Below, one piece after another: positions 23,930 through 31,754 of a stretch of DNA of 64,000 nucleotides. Source of the DNA: Chryseobacterium sp. SN22 (GTDB lineage: Bacteria > Bacteroidota > Bacteroidia > Flavobacteriales > Weeksellaceae); the NCBI RefSeq assembly GCF_008329705.1, contig NZ_VTSX01000012.1, positions 81,462-145,461 of the forward strand, written 5' to 3'. The number at the start of each line of letters is the position of its first letter. The stretch's first letter is position 1. Below the pieces are notes generated by a model. That model made no database searches. It saw nothing but the letters and a program-made list of their open reading frames with translations, and was not told the origin of the DNA. The position numbers were made by a program, and so were the translations under genes.

Positions 23930-26257
23930 TTATTTGGTCCAGTTGATTTTTGAATGTTTTACGTCTGAAGAGTTGGTTCCGATCATGATATCGAATTCCC
24001 CCGGTTCCCAGTCGTATTTCAGGTCGCCGTTGTAGAACTTCAGGTTTTCCGGCGTAATGTCGAAGGTTACTTTTTTGGATTCCCCTTTTTTCAGCATGAC
24101 TTTCTGAAAGCCTTTCAGCTCTTTTACCGGTCTGGTGATGCTCCCCACCATATCCCTGATGTACAGCTGCACCACTTCCGCCCCATCATAGTTTCCGGAA
24201 TTGGTAACGGTTACAGAAGCCTGTACGGTCTGGTTTCCTTTCGGATTCGCATTGGAAACGGTAATATCGGAGTAATTGAATTTCGTGTAGCTTAATCCGT
24301 ATCCGAACGGGTACAACGGCGTGTTGCACTCATCCATATAGTTGGAACGGAACCTCTGGTACTCGCATTTTTCCGTCAGTTTCTCATCCAGCGGACGGCC
24401 GGTATTTTTGGCGTTGTAATAGATCGGCACCTGTCCTAAGCTTCTCGGGAAGGTCATCGGCAGTTTTCCGGAAGGGTTTACTTTTCCGAAAAGGACATCA
24501 GCAATGGCGCTTCCAGCTTCAGATCCCGGAAACCAGGCATTCAGGATGGCATCGGGCGTATCTTTTACATTGGTTAAAGCCAGCGGCCGGCCGGTAAACA
24601 ATACCATGGCAATCGGTTTTCCTGTTTTTTTCAGTTCGTTCAGCAGGTCTACCTGCGACTGCGGAATGGTAATTTCGGTTCTGGAAGAAGATTCACCGCT
24701 CATTTCAGCAGATTCCCCGATGGCCAGCACGATCACGTCTGCTTTGTTGGCAATGTCTACCGCTTCTTTCAGCAAGGCCTCTTTGGAACGGTTGTCCCGG
24801 TCGGTTTTCTTGCCGTGCGCAGCGTAGATTTCTTCCAGTTTGGCATCGTAGTCGATGTTGGCTCCTTTTGCCGAAAGGAATTTTACGTCTTTGCCGTAGC
24901 TTGCCTGAAGGCCCTGCATCAGGTTCACCGAAATGGCATGCTTGGTCGCTACGCTCCAGGTTCCGGCCATGTTCATCGAGTTGTTTACCAATGGTCCGAT
25001 CACCGCTACGGTTCCTGATTTTTTCAACGGCAATACCTGATTGTCGTTTTTCATCAGTACCATTGACTGGGCGGCAACGTTTCTGGCGATGTTACGGTTT
25101 TCCATGCTGTAGACTTCTTTTGCAGCAAGTTTAGCATCACCATGTTTGTAAGGATTATCAAATAAGCCCAAATCGTATTTTGATTCGAGAACCCTTCTGG
25201 CCGCCATATCGATTTCCGCCTGGGTTACCTTTCCTTCAGCCAGGGATTTTTTCAGGGTGGTTAAAAAACCTTCCCCCACCATATCCATATCGACTCCAGC
25301 TTTCAATGCCAGTGCTGAAACCTGCTGAAGATCACCCATTCCGTGGTCTACCATTTCGTTGATCCCGGTATAATCGGTCACGACGAAACCTTTGAATTTC
25401 CATTGGTTTCTCAGCACTTCGGTCTGCAGCCATCGGCTTCCGGTAGCCGGAACGCCATCCACTTCATTGAAGGAAGCCATTACCGATGCTACCCCAGCGT
25501 CTACGGCTGCTTTGTATGGTGGGAAATATTCGTTGTACATTCTTACGTGGCTCATGTCCACCGTATTGTAATCCCTTCCGGCTTCTCCTGCTCCGTAAAG
25601 TGCAAAGTGTTTCACACAGGCCAGAATGTTGGTTCCGTTCGCAAGGTCTTTGCCCTGGTAACCGTACACCATATTTTTAGCGATCTCGCTTCCCAGGTAC
25701 GGATCTTCCCCGGAACCTTCGGAAACCCTTCCCCATCTCGGCTCGCGGGAGATATCCACCATCGGCGAGAACGTCCAGTTGATTCCGTCGGCCGCCGCTT
25801 CTTTGGCCGCTACCCTTGCGGACTGCTGCACCAGATTCATATCCCATGAAGCAGCCAGTCCCAGAGGAATCGGGAAAGTGGTTTCGTACCCGTGGATCAC
25901 GTCCATTCCGAAGATCAAAGGAATTTTCAACCGGCTGTTTTCCACCGCTACCTTCTGTACGGCTTTGATTTTATCCGCTCCTTTTATGTTGAACAATCCT
26001 CCGACTAATCCCTGCTCTACTTTTTTACCGATATCGGAGCTCTTTGCCAGTCCGGTGGTAAAATCACCCGAGCTCGGCAGGTTCAGCTGCCCGATTTTTT
26101 CATCCAGGGTCATTTTCGCCAGCAGGCTTTCGACAAAGGCTTTCTTTTTCGCCTGGTACTGCGCGGTCTGATACGCCTGTACAGGCTTCGTTACCATTTC
26201 CTGCGCCGAAAACACAGGAGCCAGTGCCAATGTGGCCATCACCATTAACTTTTTCAT
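23930..26257 (-). CDS. bglX: Glycoside hydrolase family 3 beta-glucosidase (BglX-like)
   Basis: This periplasmic exo-beta-glucosidase releases glucose from beta-linked oligosaccharides. The product has 775 residues with a signal peptide ending near VFSAQ. In order come the GH3 N-terminal TIM barrel (about 45-375), a C-terminal alpha/beta sandwich (about 410-640) and a fibronectin-III-like domain (about 680-765). The catalytic nucleophile is Asp295 in VVTDYTG (the SDW-type motif), and a GESAEMSGESSSRTE segment in the second domain is the likely acid/base region. It is the last gene of the SusC/SusD-GH144 locus. In Bacteroides thetaiotaomicron a GH3 next to GH144 degrades sophoro-oligosaccharides, so I infer beta-1,2-glucosidase activity. 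A -7 box about 90 nt upstream suggests it can also be transcribed on its own. Confidence 0.93.
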   Translation of the reverse strand: MKKLMVMATLALAPVFSAQEMVTKPVQAYQTAQYQAKKKAFVESLLAKMTLDEKIGQLNLPSSGDFTTGLAKSSDIGKKVEQGLVGGLFNIKGADKIKAVQKVAVENSRLKIPLIFGMDVIHGYETTFPIPLGLAASWDMNLVQQSARVAAKEAAADGINWTFSPMVDISREPRWGRVSEGSGEDPYLGSEIAKNMVYGYQGKDLANGTNILACVKHFALYGAGEAGRDYNTVDMSHVRMYNEYFPPYKAAVDAGVASVMASFNEVDGVPATGSRWLQTEVLRNQWKFKGFVVTDYTGINEMVDHGMGDLQQVSALALKAGVDMDMVGEGFLTTLKKSLAEGKVTQAEIDMAARRVLESKYDLGLFDNPYKHGDAKLAAKEVYSMENRNIARNVAAQSMVLMKNDNQVLPLKKSGTVAVIGPLVNNSMNMAGTWSVATKHAISVNLMQGLQASYGKDVKFLSAKGANIDYDAKLEEIYAAHGKKTDRDNRSKEALLKEAVDIANKADVIVLAIGESAEMSGESSSRTEITIPQSQVDLLNELKKTGKPIAMVLFTGRPLALTNVKDTPDAILNAWFPGSEAGSAIADVLFGKVNPSGKLPMTFPRSLGQVPIYYNAKNTGRPLDEKLTEKCEYQRFRSNYMDECNTPLYPFGYGLSYTKFNYSDITVSNANPKGNQTVQASVTVTNSGNYDGAEVVQLYIRDMVGSITRPVKELKGFQKVMLKKGESKKVTFDITPENLKFYNGDLKYDWEPGEFDIMIGTNSSDVKHSKINWTK

Positions 26258-26347
26258 AAATCTATCTTCTTTAATTATAGTTTCTTTTTTGCTTTTTAAA
26301 CCTTATATCCGCTAAAGTACGTCTAAATTATTGGGAATATTTTTTCG

Positions 26348-26355
26348 CAAAGGTA
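26348..26355 (-). promoter_or_regulatory. -7 box upstream of the GH3 gene
   Basis: The minus strand reads TACCTTTG (TAnnTTTG), about 90 nt before the GH3 start. No TTG was found at standard spacing. Confidence 0.45.
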
Positions 26356-26421
26356 CTTCGACAAGTTCAGTATAAACTATTCGCTCAGCAAATGATACAA
26401 CGGTTTAATTTTATATTCTCA

Positions 26422-27123
26422 TTATTTCCCTTTTCTTTTGGACAGCATCCACTGATATAATTCCGGATTGGAATAGGTAGAATCCCATGAATTGTGGTTG
26501 TCGTTCGGAAAAATGGTGAGTTCTGCCGAAGGATTTACCGGATGCAGTTTCTGGTAAAAATTGAAGGCATTTTCCGGCAGTACCACGTCATCCATTCCGC
26601 CGTGGAAAATTTTTATGTTGAGGTCTTTGTACTGATGGATATTGGCATACATCACCCGGTCCGTCGGAGCACATACCGAAACGACGGCGGCAAACATTTC
26701 CGGGTGTTCCATCGCCAGCTTCAGGGTTCCCCAACCGCCCATCGAAAGACCGGTAAGATAAATCCTGGAAGCATCCACTTTGTATCTGGACTGAATTTCT
26801 TTGATAAGATTATAGATGGTGACCGTATCCCACCAGGTATTTTCCGGACACTGCGGTGCTAAGATCGCTACCGGTTCCTTGATCAGGTTTTTGTAGGTAA
26901 ACGGACTGTGTGCTTTTACCATTTCGAGATTATTTCCTCTTTCGCCCGAGCCGTGAAGAAAAACGATCAGCGGGACATTTCCTTTGGCGTTTTGCGGATA
27001 GTCCAGAATATAGGATATTTTTTCCGGCCTTTTAATTTCTTTATTAAGTTCTGCTTTTATTTCCTGAGCGTTGACGCTTAGTGAAAGAGGCAAAAGCAAG
27101 AGCGGCAGATGTTTCAGTTTCAT
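26422..27123 (-). CDS. Secreted alpha/beta hydrolase (prolyl-oligopeptidase/PHB-depolymerase type)
   Basis: The protein has 233 residues from the ATG at 27123; an ATG two codons upstream at 27129 is also possible. A signal peptide (LPLLLLPLSLSVNAQE) sends it to the periplasm. The catalytic triad is visible as Ser in GLSMGG, Asp in GGMDDVV and His in DNHNSW, with the oxyanion segment FLHGSGERG. Such small esterases in polysaccharide loci usually remove acyl groups or act as carboxylesterases or feruloyl esterases. Here, next to GH144 and GH3 enzymes, a role in deacylating substituted glucans (for example succinylated cyclic glucans) is a plausible inference only. It sits between the GH3 and GH144 genes on the same strand. 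Confidence 0.85.
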   Translation of the reverse strand: MKLKHLPLLLLPLSLSVNAQEIKAELNKEIKRPEKISYILDYPQNAKGNVPLIVFLHGSGERGNNLEMVKAHSPFTYKNLIKEPVAILAPQCPENTWWDTVTIYNLIKEIQSRYKVDASRIYLTGLSMGGWGTLKLAMEHPEMFAAVVSVCAPTDRVMYANIHQYKDLNIKIFHGGMDDVVLPENAFNFYQKLHPVNPSAELTIFPNDNHNSWDSTYSNPELYQWMLSKRKGK

Positions 27124-27225
27124 TATCATTTTATTTCCTGTTTTGGCTGAAGCTATTTTTAATTTGTTCTTCTGTCCGTGCGTACTTCCTGTATTAAGGA
27201 AACGTGGATTATCTATTGTATTTTA

Positions 27226-27305
27226 TAGCCCCGATTGCAGCGGCTACCCCACAGCGCGCCTGAAAGGTGAGCGAGGAGTAATAGCGGAAAGCGGGAAACA
27301 GCTTC
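27226..27305. repeat. Intergenic mosaic element, copy 2
   Basis: It starts TAGCCCCGATTGCAGCGGCTACC and ends ATAGCGGAAAGCGGGAAACAGCTT, matching the flanks of the element at 23657-23739. The interior (CAGCGCGCCTGAAAGGTGAGCG) can fold only into an imperfect hairpin and lacks the poly-T/poly-A stem of copy 1. Confidence 0.55.
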
Positions 27306-27330
27306 AAATTACTAAAAATTATTTTAATGG

Positions 27331-28716
27331 TTACCTGATGTTGTATTTTTCAGACTTAAAACTCAGCTTTTTCAGTCCCTGTTGGATTTCCGGGGCATTC
27401 ATAAAGAGTTTCCAGAGAAATCCGGTCCTGTAGTTTTCGATCATCGGGGCAATGGTTCCCTGGTCGATGGCTAAATATCTTGGGGTTGTCCAGTTGTCAT
27501 AATGAATGGAATTGGCATCATAAGGACCAGCCGATCCGATGAATTCAGGTTTTTGGGTATACAAAAATTTCAGGAAGTCCATCGATTCTTTCGGGGTGTA
27601 CGGGAAGCTGCTCAGTGCTGCGGTTGGCGTAATCACGCCACGGTCGTTTTGCGGGAAATGGGCATCGTAGCCAACACCTCCATCCTGGTTTCTTGAATAA
27701 CCGGCGGTAAGGCCCCAATAGTTAGGTCCATAACCTTTCCAGTGTTTAGGATTCTCAACGCAGTATTTGTAATCGATGAGAACCTGGTTTTTATTTAAGT
27801 CAAAGTAATTTTTAATGAGTTTGTCAGACAGGTTGGTCGGATCCAGACCGATGTAGGAGTAATGGGCCCAGAACAGCGGACCGCCATATTCTTCGGCGCC
27901 GTTGTGTTTTACGTACATCGGGAGCCCGTATTTTTCTTTGTCTGAAAGGTAAGCCCCGTTTCTCGTCCAGCCTTTGTAATAGGTTTCGGCATCAATCGGA
28001 TACGTAGGTGATGAAGCCGCCAGAATGTAAGTGATCAGGCATTCGTTATACCCCTGCAAAGGAAAATTCATTTCCCACTGGTAGTCCGGTGACCAGTGCC
28101 AGTAAAGGACTTTTTCTCCGCCTTTGGTGTACCAGTTCCATTGGATGCCTTTCCACAGTTCGTCACATTTTTTGGCTAACGCTTTTTCTTCGGCATTTCC
28201 GTTTTTAAAGTATTCGCGGACCATCAGGATTCCTGAAGTGAGGAATGCGGTTTCCACCAGGTCTCCGCCGTTGTCTTTCTTCCCGAAAGGCACTGTCTTT
28301 CCGGTCTCGCCGTTGATCCAGTGGGACCAGGCCCCTTTGTGACGGTCGGCTTTTGCCAGGAAATCCATCATGGTGGTCAATCGTTTCACTGCTTCCTTAC
28401 GCGGCACAAATCCCCGTTCCACACCCACCAATACCGTAGCCAGCCCGAATCCGGAACCGCCGATGGTCACTACATGCTTATCGTTGTCCGGATAAATGTT
28501 GTCTTCATGATACCGTTCCCTGCCGAGCTTTGAGTTGGGTTCCGCATAGTCCCAGAAATATTTCAGGGATTCTCTCTGAACGAGGTCCATGAGCTGGGCG
28601 TCGGTGAGGCTGGTTTTTGCGGATTGGGTTTTGGAGGACGGTGTGCTTTGGAGTTGGGTGGTTTTGCAGGACATTATTGCTGCAGTTACCGCCAATGTAA
28701 AAACGATCTTCTTCAT
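27331..28716 (-). CDS. GH144-type endo-beta-1,2-glucanase lipoprotein (copy A)
   Basis: The 461-residue protein has a lipobox signal (AAIMSCKTTQ, Cys at about residue 17), so it is probably surface- or periplasm-anchored. The body matches the 'glucoamylase-like' family (Glycoamylase domain), several members of which are GH144 endo-beta-1,2-glucanases. Hallmarks are LKYFWDYAEPNSKLGRER near the start, a TIGGSGFGLATVLVGVERG segment, VLYWHWSPDYQWEMN, and a C-terminal RYLAIDQGTIAPMIENYRTGFLWKLFMNAPEIQ. A second, clearly homologous gene follows upstream (28776-30170), so they are tandem paralogues. Neighbouring GH3 and SusCD genes support a role in beta-1,2-glucan breakdown. Confidence 0.85.
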   Translation of the reverse strand: MKKIVFTLAVTAAIMSCKTTQLQSTPSSKTQSAKTSLTDAQLMDLVQRESLKYFWDYAEPNSKLGRERYHEDNIYPDNDKHVVTIGGSGFGLATVLVGVERGFVPRKEAVKRLTTMMDFLAKADRHKGAWSHWINGETGKTVPFGKKDNGGDLVETAFLTSGILMVREYFKNGNAEEKALAKKCDELWKGIQWNWYTKGGEKVLYWHWSPDYQWEMNFPLQGYNECLITYILAASSPTYPIDAETYYKGWTRNGAYLSDKEKYGLPMYVKHNGAEEYGGPLFWAHYSYIGLDPTNLSDKLIKNYFDLNKNQVLIDYKYCVENPKHWKGYGPNYWGLTAGYSRNQDGGVGYDAHFPQNDRGVITPTAALSSFPYTPKESMDFLKFLYTQKPEFIGSAGPYDANSIHYDNWTTPRYLAIDQGTIAPMIENYRTGFLWKLFMNAPEIQQGLKKLSFKSEKYNIR

Positions 28717-28730
28717 TATTAAAATTCTTG

Positions 28731-28769
28731 AAAAACTTTGTCAAAGCTTTGAACCTTGACAAAGTTTTT
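28731..28769 (-). terminator. Long inverted repeat between the two GH144 genes
   Basis: AAAAACTTTGTCAA (28731-28744) pairs exactly with TTGACAAAGTTTTT (28756-28769) around an 11-base loop. The T-run on both sides makes it a terminator or attenuator for the upstream GH144 gene. It lies 6 nt beyond that gene's stop and 14 nt before the next start, so readthrough would set the level of copy A. Confidence 0.75.
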
Positions 28770-28775
28770 GGTTAA

Positions 28776-30170
28776 TTAAAATCCATACTGTGTTGAATGG
28801 AAACCTAATTTGATGAGTCCCTGCTTAATATCCGGAGCGTTCATAAACAGCTGCCACAGGAACTGATTTTTATAATTTTCCACCATCGGGGCAATGGTTC
28901 CCTGGTCAATAGCGAGATACCTTGGAGTAACCCAGTTGTAATGGACGGAATAAGCATCATAAGGCCCGGCTACGCCCACATATTTATTGTAATTTTCATT
29001 ATATAAGAACCTCAGCATATTCATACTTTCGGCAGGCGTGTACGGCATACTTGAAAGTGCCGCCGTAGGTGAGATTATGCCCAGATCATTATTCGGCTGA
29101 TGCGCCGAATAGCCGGTAGAACCATCTGAATTTCTGGAATAACTTGCCGTAAGCCCCCAGCTTTTTGAATTGTACCCCTGCCATCCTTTGGGATTCGTAA
29201 CACAATACTGGTACATGATTTTCGCGTGATTGGCCGTTGCATCGCCATAATTGACGTATTCATCCGATAAACCTCTCGGATCCAATCCTAAAAATGAATA
29301 CTGTGACCAGAACATCGGACCAACCGTTCCATTGGCTCCGTTATGATTAACAATCAGAGGGTTTCCGTACTGGGATCCCGCGCTCTTAATGCCTCCGCTT
29401 CTTGCCCATCCCTGCTGGTAAACGGATTTATTGATGGAATAATTCGGTGAAGCAGCAGCCATTACGTAAGTCATCAGGGTTTCATCAAAACCTTTCAGTT
29501 GCATATTGATCTGGAAATTGTAGTTTGGAGACCAATGCCAGTACAAAACATTCTGACCCTGGGTATACCAGTTCCACTCTACGCCTTTCCAAAGTGCATC
29601 AGCTTTTTGGGAAAGCAATAGTTCCGAAGCATCGGAAGATGTTTTAAAATATTCCCTTACACAGATTAATCCCTGCGCCAGAAAAGCCGTCTCTACCAAA
29701 TCCCCGCCGTTATCATACTGACTGAACGGAACCACCTGCCCATTCATCCCATTGATCCAGTGCGGCCAGGCTCCATGAAAACGACTGGCATTCTGCAGGA
29801 AATTGAGTGAAGTGGTAAGTCTTGAAACCGCTTCCGTTCTTGAAATATAACCATTTTTGATCCCTACGAGAATGGTCATCAATCCAAAGCCTGAACCTCC
29901 CGTCGTGACAATATTGGCATCCTGAGACGGATTATCGGTATGGTATCTTTCCCGCGCCAGTTTCGAATTGGTTTCTGCGTAGTCCCAGAAGTATTTCAAA
30001 GCATCTTTCTGAACCATTTCTACAAGCTGAGCATCTGAATAATTATTAGGTGTTTCGGTATTTCCATTATTCCCGCCCAGTGGTGTACCTGGTCCGGGTG
30101 ATAAATCGTCGGATGAGCAACTGCTAATGATTAATCCTGATAGTACTATTGTTACAATTGTTTTTTTCAT
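28776..30170 (-). CDS. GH144-type endo-beta-1,2-glucanase lipoprotein (copy B)
   Basis: The 464-residue protein starts at the ATG at 30170. Its lipoprotein signal is GLIISSCSSDD, where the acidic residues after the Cys fit the surface-export signal described for Bacteroidota lipoproteins. The mature protein matches copy A throughout: ALKYFWDYAETNSKLARER, TTGGSGFGLMTILVGIKNG, VLYWHWSPNYNFQIN and RYLAIDQGTIAPMVENYKNQFLWQLFMNAPDIK. Copy B is probably the surface enzyme, because it has the export motif and follows SusD directly; copy A lacks that acidic stretch. A terminator lies between SusD and this gene, so its expression is likely a fraction of SusCD. Confidence 0.85.
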   Translation of the reverse strand: MKKTIVTIVLSGLIISSCSSDDLSPGPGTPLGGNNGNTETPNNYSDAQLVEMVQKDALKYFWDYAETNSKLARERYHTDNPSQDANIVTTGGSGFGLMTILVGIKNGYISRTEAVSRLTTSLNFLQNASRFHGAWPHWINGMNGQVVPFSQYDNGGDLVETAFLAQGLICVREYFKTSSDASELLLSQKADALWKGVEWNWYTQGQNVLYWHWSPNYNFQINMQLKGFDETLMTYVMAAASPNYSINKSVYQQGWARSGGIKSAGSQYGNPLIVNHNGANGTVGPMFWSQYSFLGLDPRGLSDEYVNYGDATANHAKIMYQYCVTNPKGWQGYNSKSWGLTASYSRNSDGSTGYSAHQPNNDLGIISPTAALSSMPYTPAESMNMLRFLYNENYNKYVGVAGPYDAYSVHYNWVTPRYLAIDQGTIAPMVENYKNQFLWQLFMNAPDIKQGLIKLGFHSTQYGF

Positions 30171-30181
30171 ATTCAATTTGT

Positions 30182-30207
30182 AAAAAAAGGCCTATTTCTA
30201 GGCCTTT
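30182..30207 (-). terminator. Terminator/attenuator between SusD and GH144
   Basis: A perfect 9-bp stem AAAGGCCTA (30186-30194) / TAGGCCTTT (30199-30207) with loop TTTC. The minus-strand transcript ends in a U-run. It lies 67 nt after the SusD stop and 11 nt before the GH144 start. Confidence 0.88.
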
Positions 30208-30274
30208 GAGATTATAATATTAATTGTCTTATTCTAGCTTGTTAAGCCTGTCATTATAGACACTTAATTATTTA

Positions 30275-31738
30275 TTAATATCCAGAATTCTGTGTAGCTA
30301 ATCCTTTTGCTTCAAGAATAAACTTATTTGGAACAGGGAAAACTTCATGAGTTCCAACTTTAAAAGTTTTTCCGTTCGCTGCCATAGCAGCTTGCGCCTG
30401 TCCCGTTCGAACCAAATCGAACCATCTATCATGCTCCATTGCCAATTCCAGTCTTCGCTCCTTATAAATTGCAGTTCTCATGTTTGCTTGTGTCGTTGCT
30501 GTAGTATTCGCAAGACCTGCGCGGTTTCGAACTTGATTTAAATAACTAGCAGCATTTGAAGTCTGTCCCAACTCATTCATCGCCTCAGCTTTCATCAACA
30601 GAACTTCAGAATATCTTAAATACCGGATATTGGCATCTGAATCACTGTCCCCCGTATAAGCAGAAGAATAAGCTTTATAATTATAATATGGATTTTCTAC
30701 CGTTGCTGGCACTACTCTTCCATCATATAATGTGGAATTCCTAAAAATTATTGTAGCGTCTCTTCTTTCGGTATCTCCTTCCGCATTAAATGCATCAACT
30801 AAACTTTGAGAAGGCGTATTGAAACCCCATCCCCATCCTCCGGCGCCACGTGCACCTTGGATTTGGGAATATTGTTGAATACCAGGCTGACCAGCTCCTC
30901 CTTTACCTTGAATTTCAAATATAGATTCAGCATTATTTTCACCTGAAACTTTATAAATATCTTGGAAATTAGGCGTTAAAGAGTAACCAATAACCTGATC
31001 ACAGTGATCGATAACTTGCTGCCATTTCTTTTCATAAAGAAATACTTTTGCAAGTAAAGCATGAGCTGCACCTTTCGATGCTCTACCTGCATTGCTTCCT
31101 GTATAGGCACTTTTATCAGGTAGTGCTGCAATCGCTGCCTGCAGATCACTTTCTATAAAAGCATAAATATCAGCTTTTGATCTTCTTGTAAAAACCATTG
31201 TACGATCTTCCTCTGAGTTTTCAAAAACTTTATCAACTAATGGTACATCACCATAACTTCTTACCAGTATAAAATATGAAAAAGCTCTTAAAAATTTAGC
31301 CTCACCTATTAGTCTATTTTTTAGAGAGGTATCTGCCTTATCTAATAACGGAATATATTTTAAAGCCTGATTGGCTCTGTTAATTGCCTGATAATGCCCT
31401 TCCCAGATTTCCTGAAATGACGGTGAAGTCGAAGAGAACGTTAAGGCATCCAAAACATCTTTATCAGAACCTGAATCACCCGGCGAAGACCCTTTATCTG
31501 CATCATCACTCGTAATACTGCTTACACCAACCCATGCAAAAGAACTTATATTCCAATCTAAATATTTTGCATAGACAGATGTTACAAAACTTTCAGCTCC
31601 TTGATTACTATTATACTCATTTAAAATATCTTGTAATGCAACTTGTTGAGTCGGTTCCGTATCAAGGTAATCATTACTACAACTCTGATTAATTAAAGTT
31701 AAAGATAATATGGATAATAATATAATATTTTTTTTCAT
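30275..31738 (-). CDS. susD: SusD/RagB-family outer-membrane glycan-binding lipoprotein
   Basis: The 487-residue protein has a lipobox signal (LTLINQSCSNDYLDTEPTQ). SusD proteins sit on the outer membrane as a lid over the SusC transporter and bind oligosaccharides. Family features are the DYLDTEPTQ start, the long all-helical TPR-like region (FQEIWEGHYQAINRANQAL, GEAKFLRAFSYFILVRSYGDVPLVD) and the C-terminal RYLRYSEVLLMKAEAMNELG, with ERRLELAMEHDRWFDLVRTGQA. It starts 16 nt after the stop of the SusC gene, so the two form one operon. The coding sequence is visibly more AT-rich than the glycosidase genes that follow. Confidence 0.95.
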   Translation of the reverse strand: MKKNIILLSILSLTLINQSCSNDYLDTEPTQQVALQDILNEYNSNQGAESFVTSVYAKYLDWNISSFAWVGVSSITSDDADKGSSPGDSGSDKDVLDALTFSSTSPSFQEIWEGHYQAINRANQALKYIPLLDKADTSLKNRLIGEAKFLRAFSYFILVRSYGDVPLVDKVFENSEEDRTMVFTRRSKADIYAFIESDLQAAIAALPDKSAYTGSNAGRASKGAAHALLAKVFLYEKKWQQVIDHCDQVIGYSLTPNFQDIYKVSGENNAESIFEIQGKGGAGQPGIQQYSQIQGARGAGGWGWGFNTPSQSLVDAFNAEGDTERRDATIIFRNSTLYDGRVVPATVENPYYNYKAYSSAYTGDSDSDANIRYLRYSEVLLMKAEAMNELGQTSNAASYLNQVRNRAGLANTTATTQANMRTAIYKERRLELAMEHDRWFDLVRTGQAQAAMAANGKTFKVGTHEVFPVPNKFILEAKGLATQNSGY

Positions 31739-31754
31739 GATAAATTCTTAATTA

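Noticed and set aside
25343..25849. 168-codon plus-strand open frame inside the GH3 gene
   Set aside because: It is a shadow of the intact GH3 gene; composition follows the opposite strand's codon pattern.
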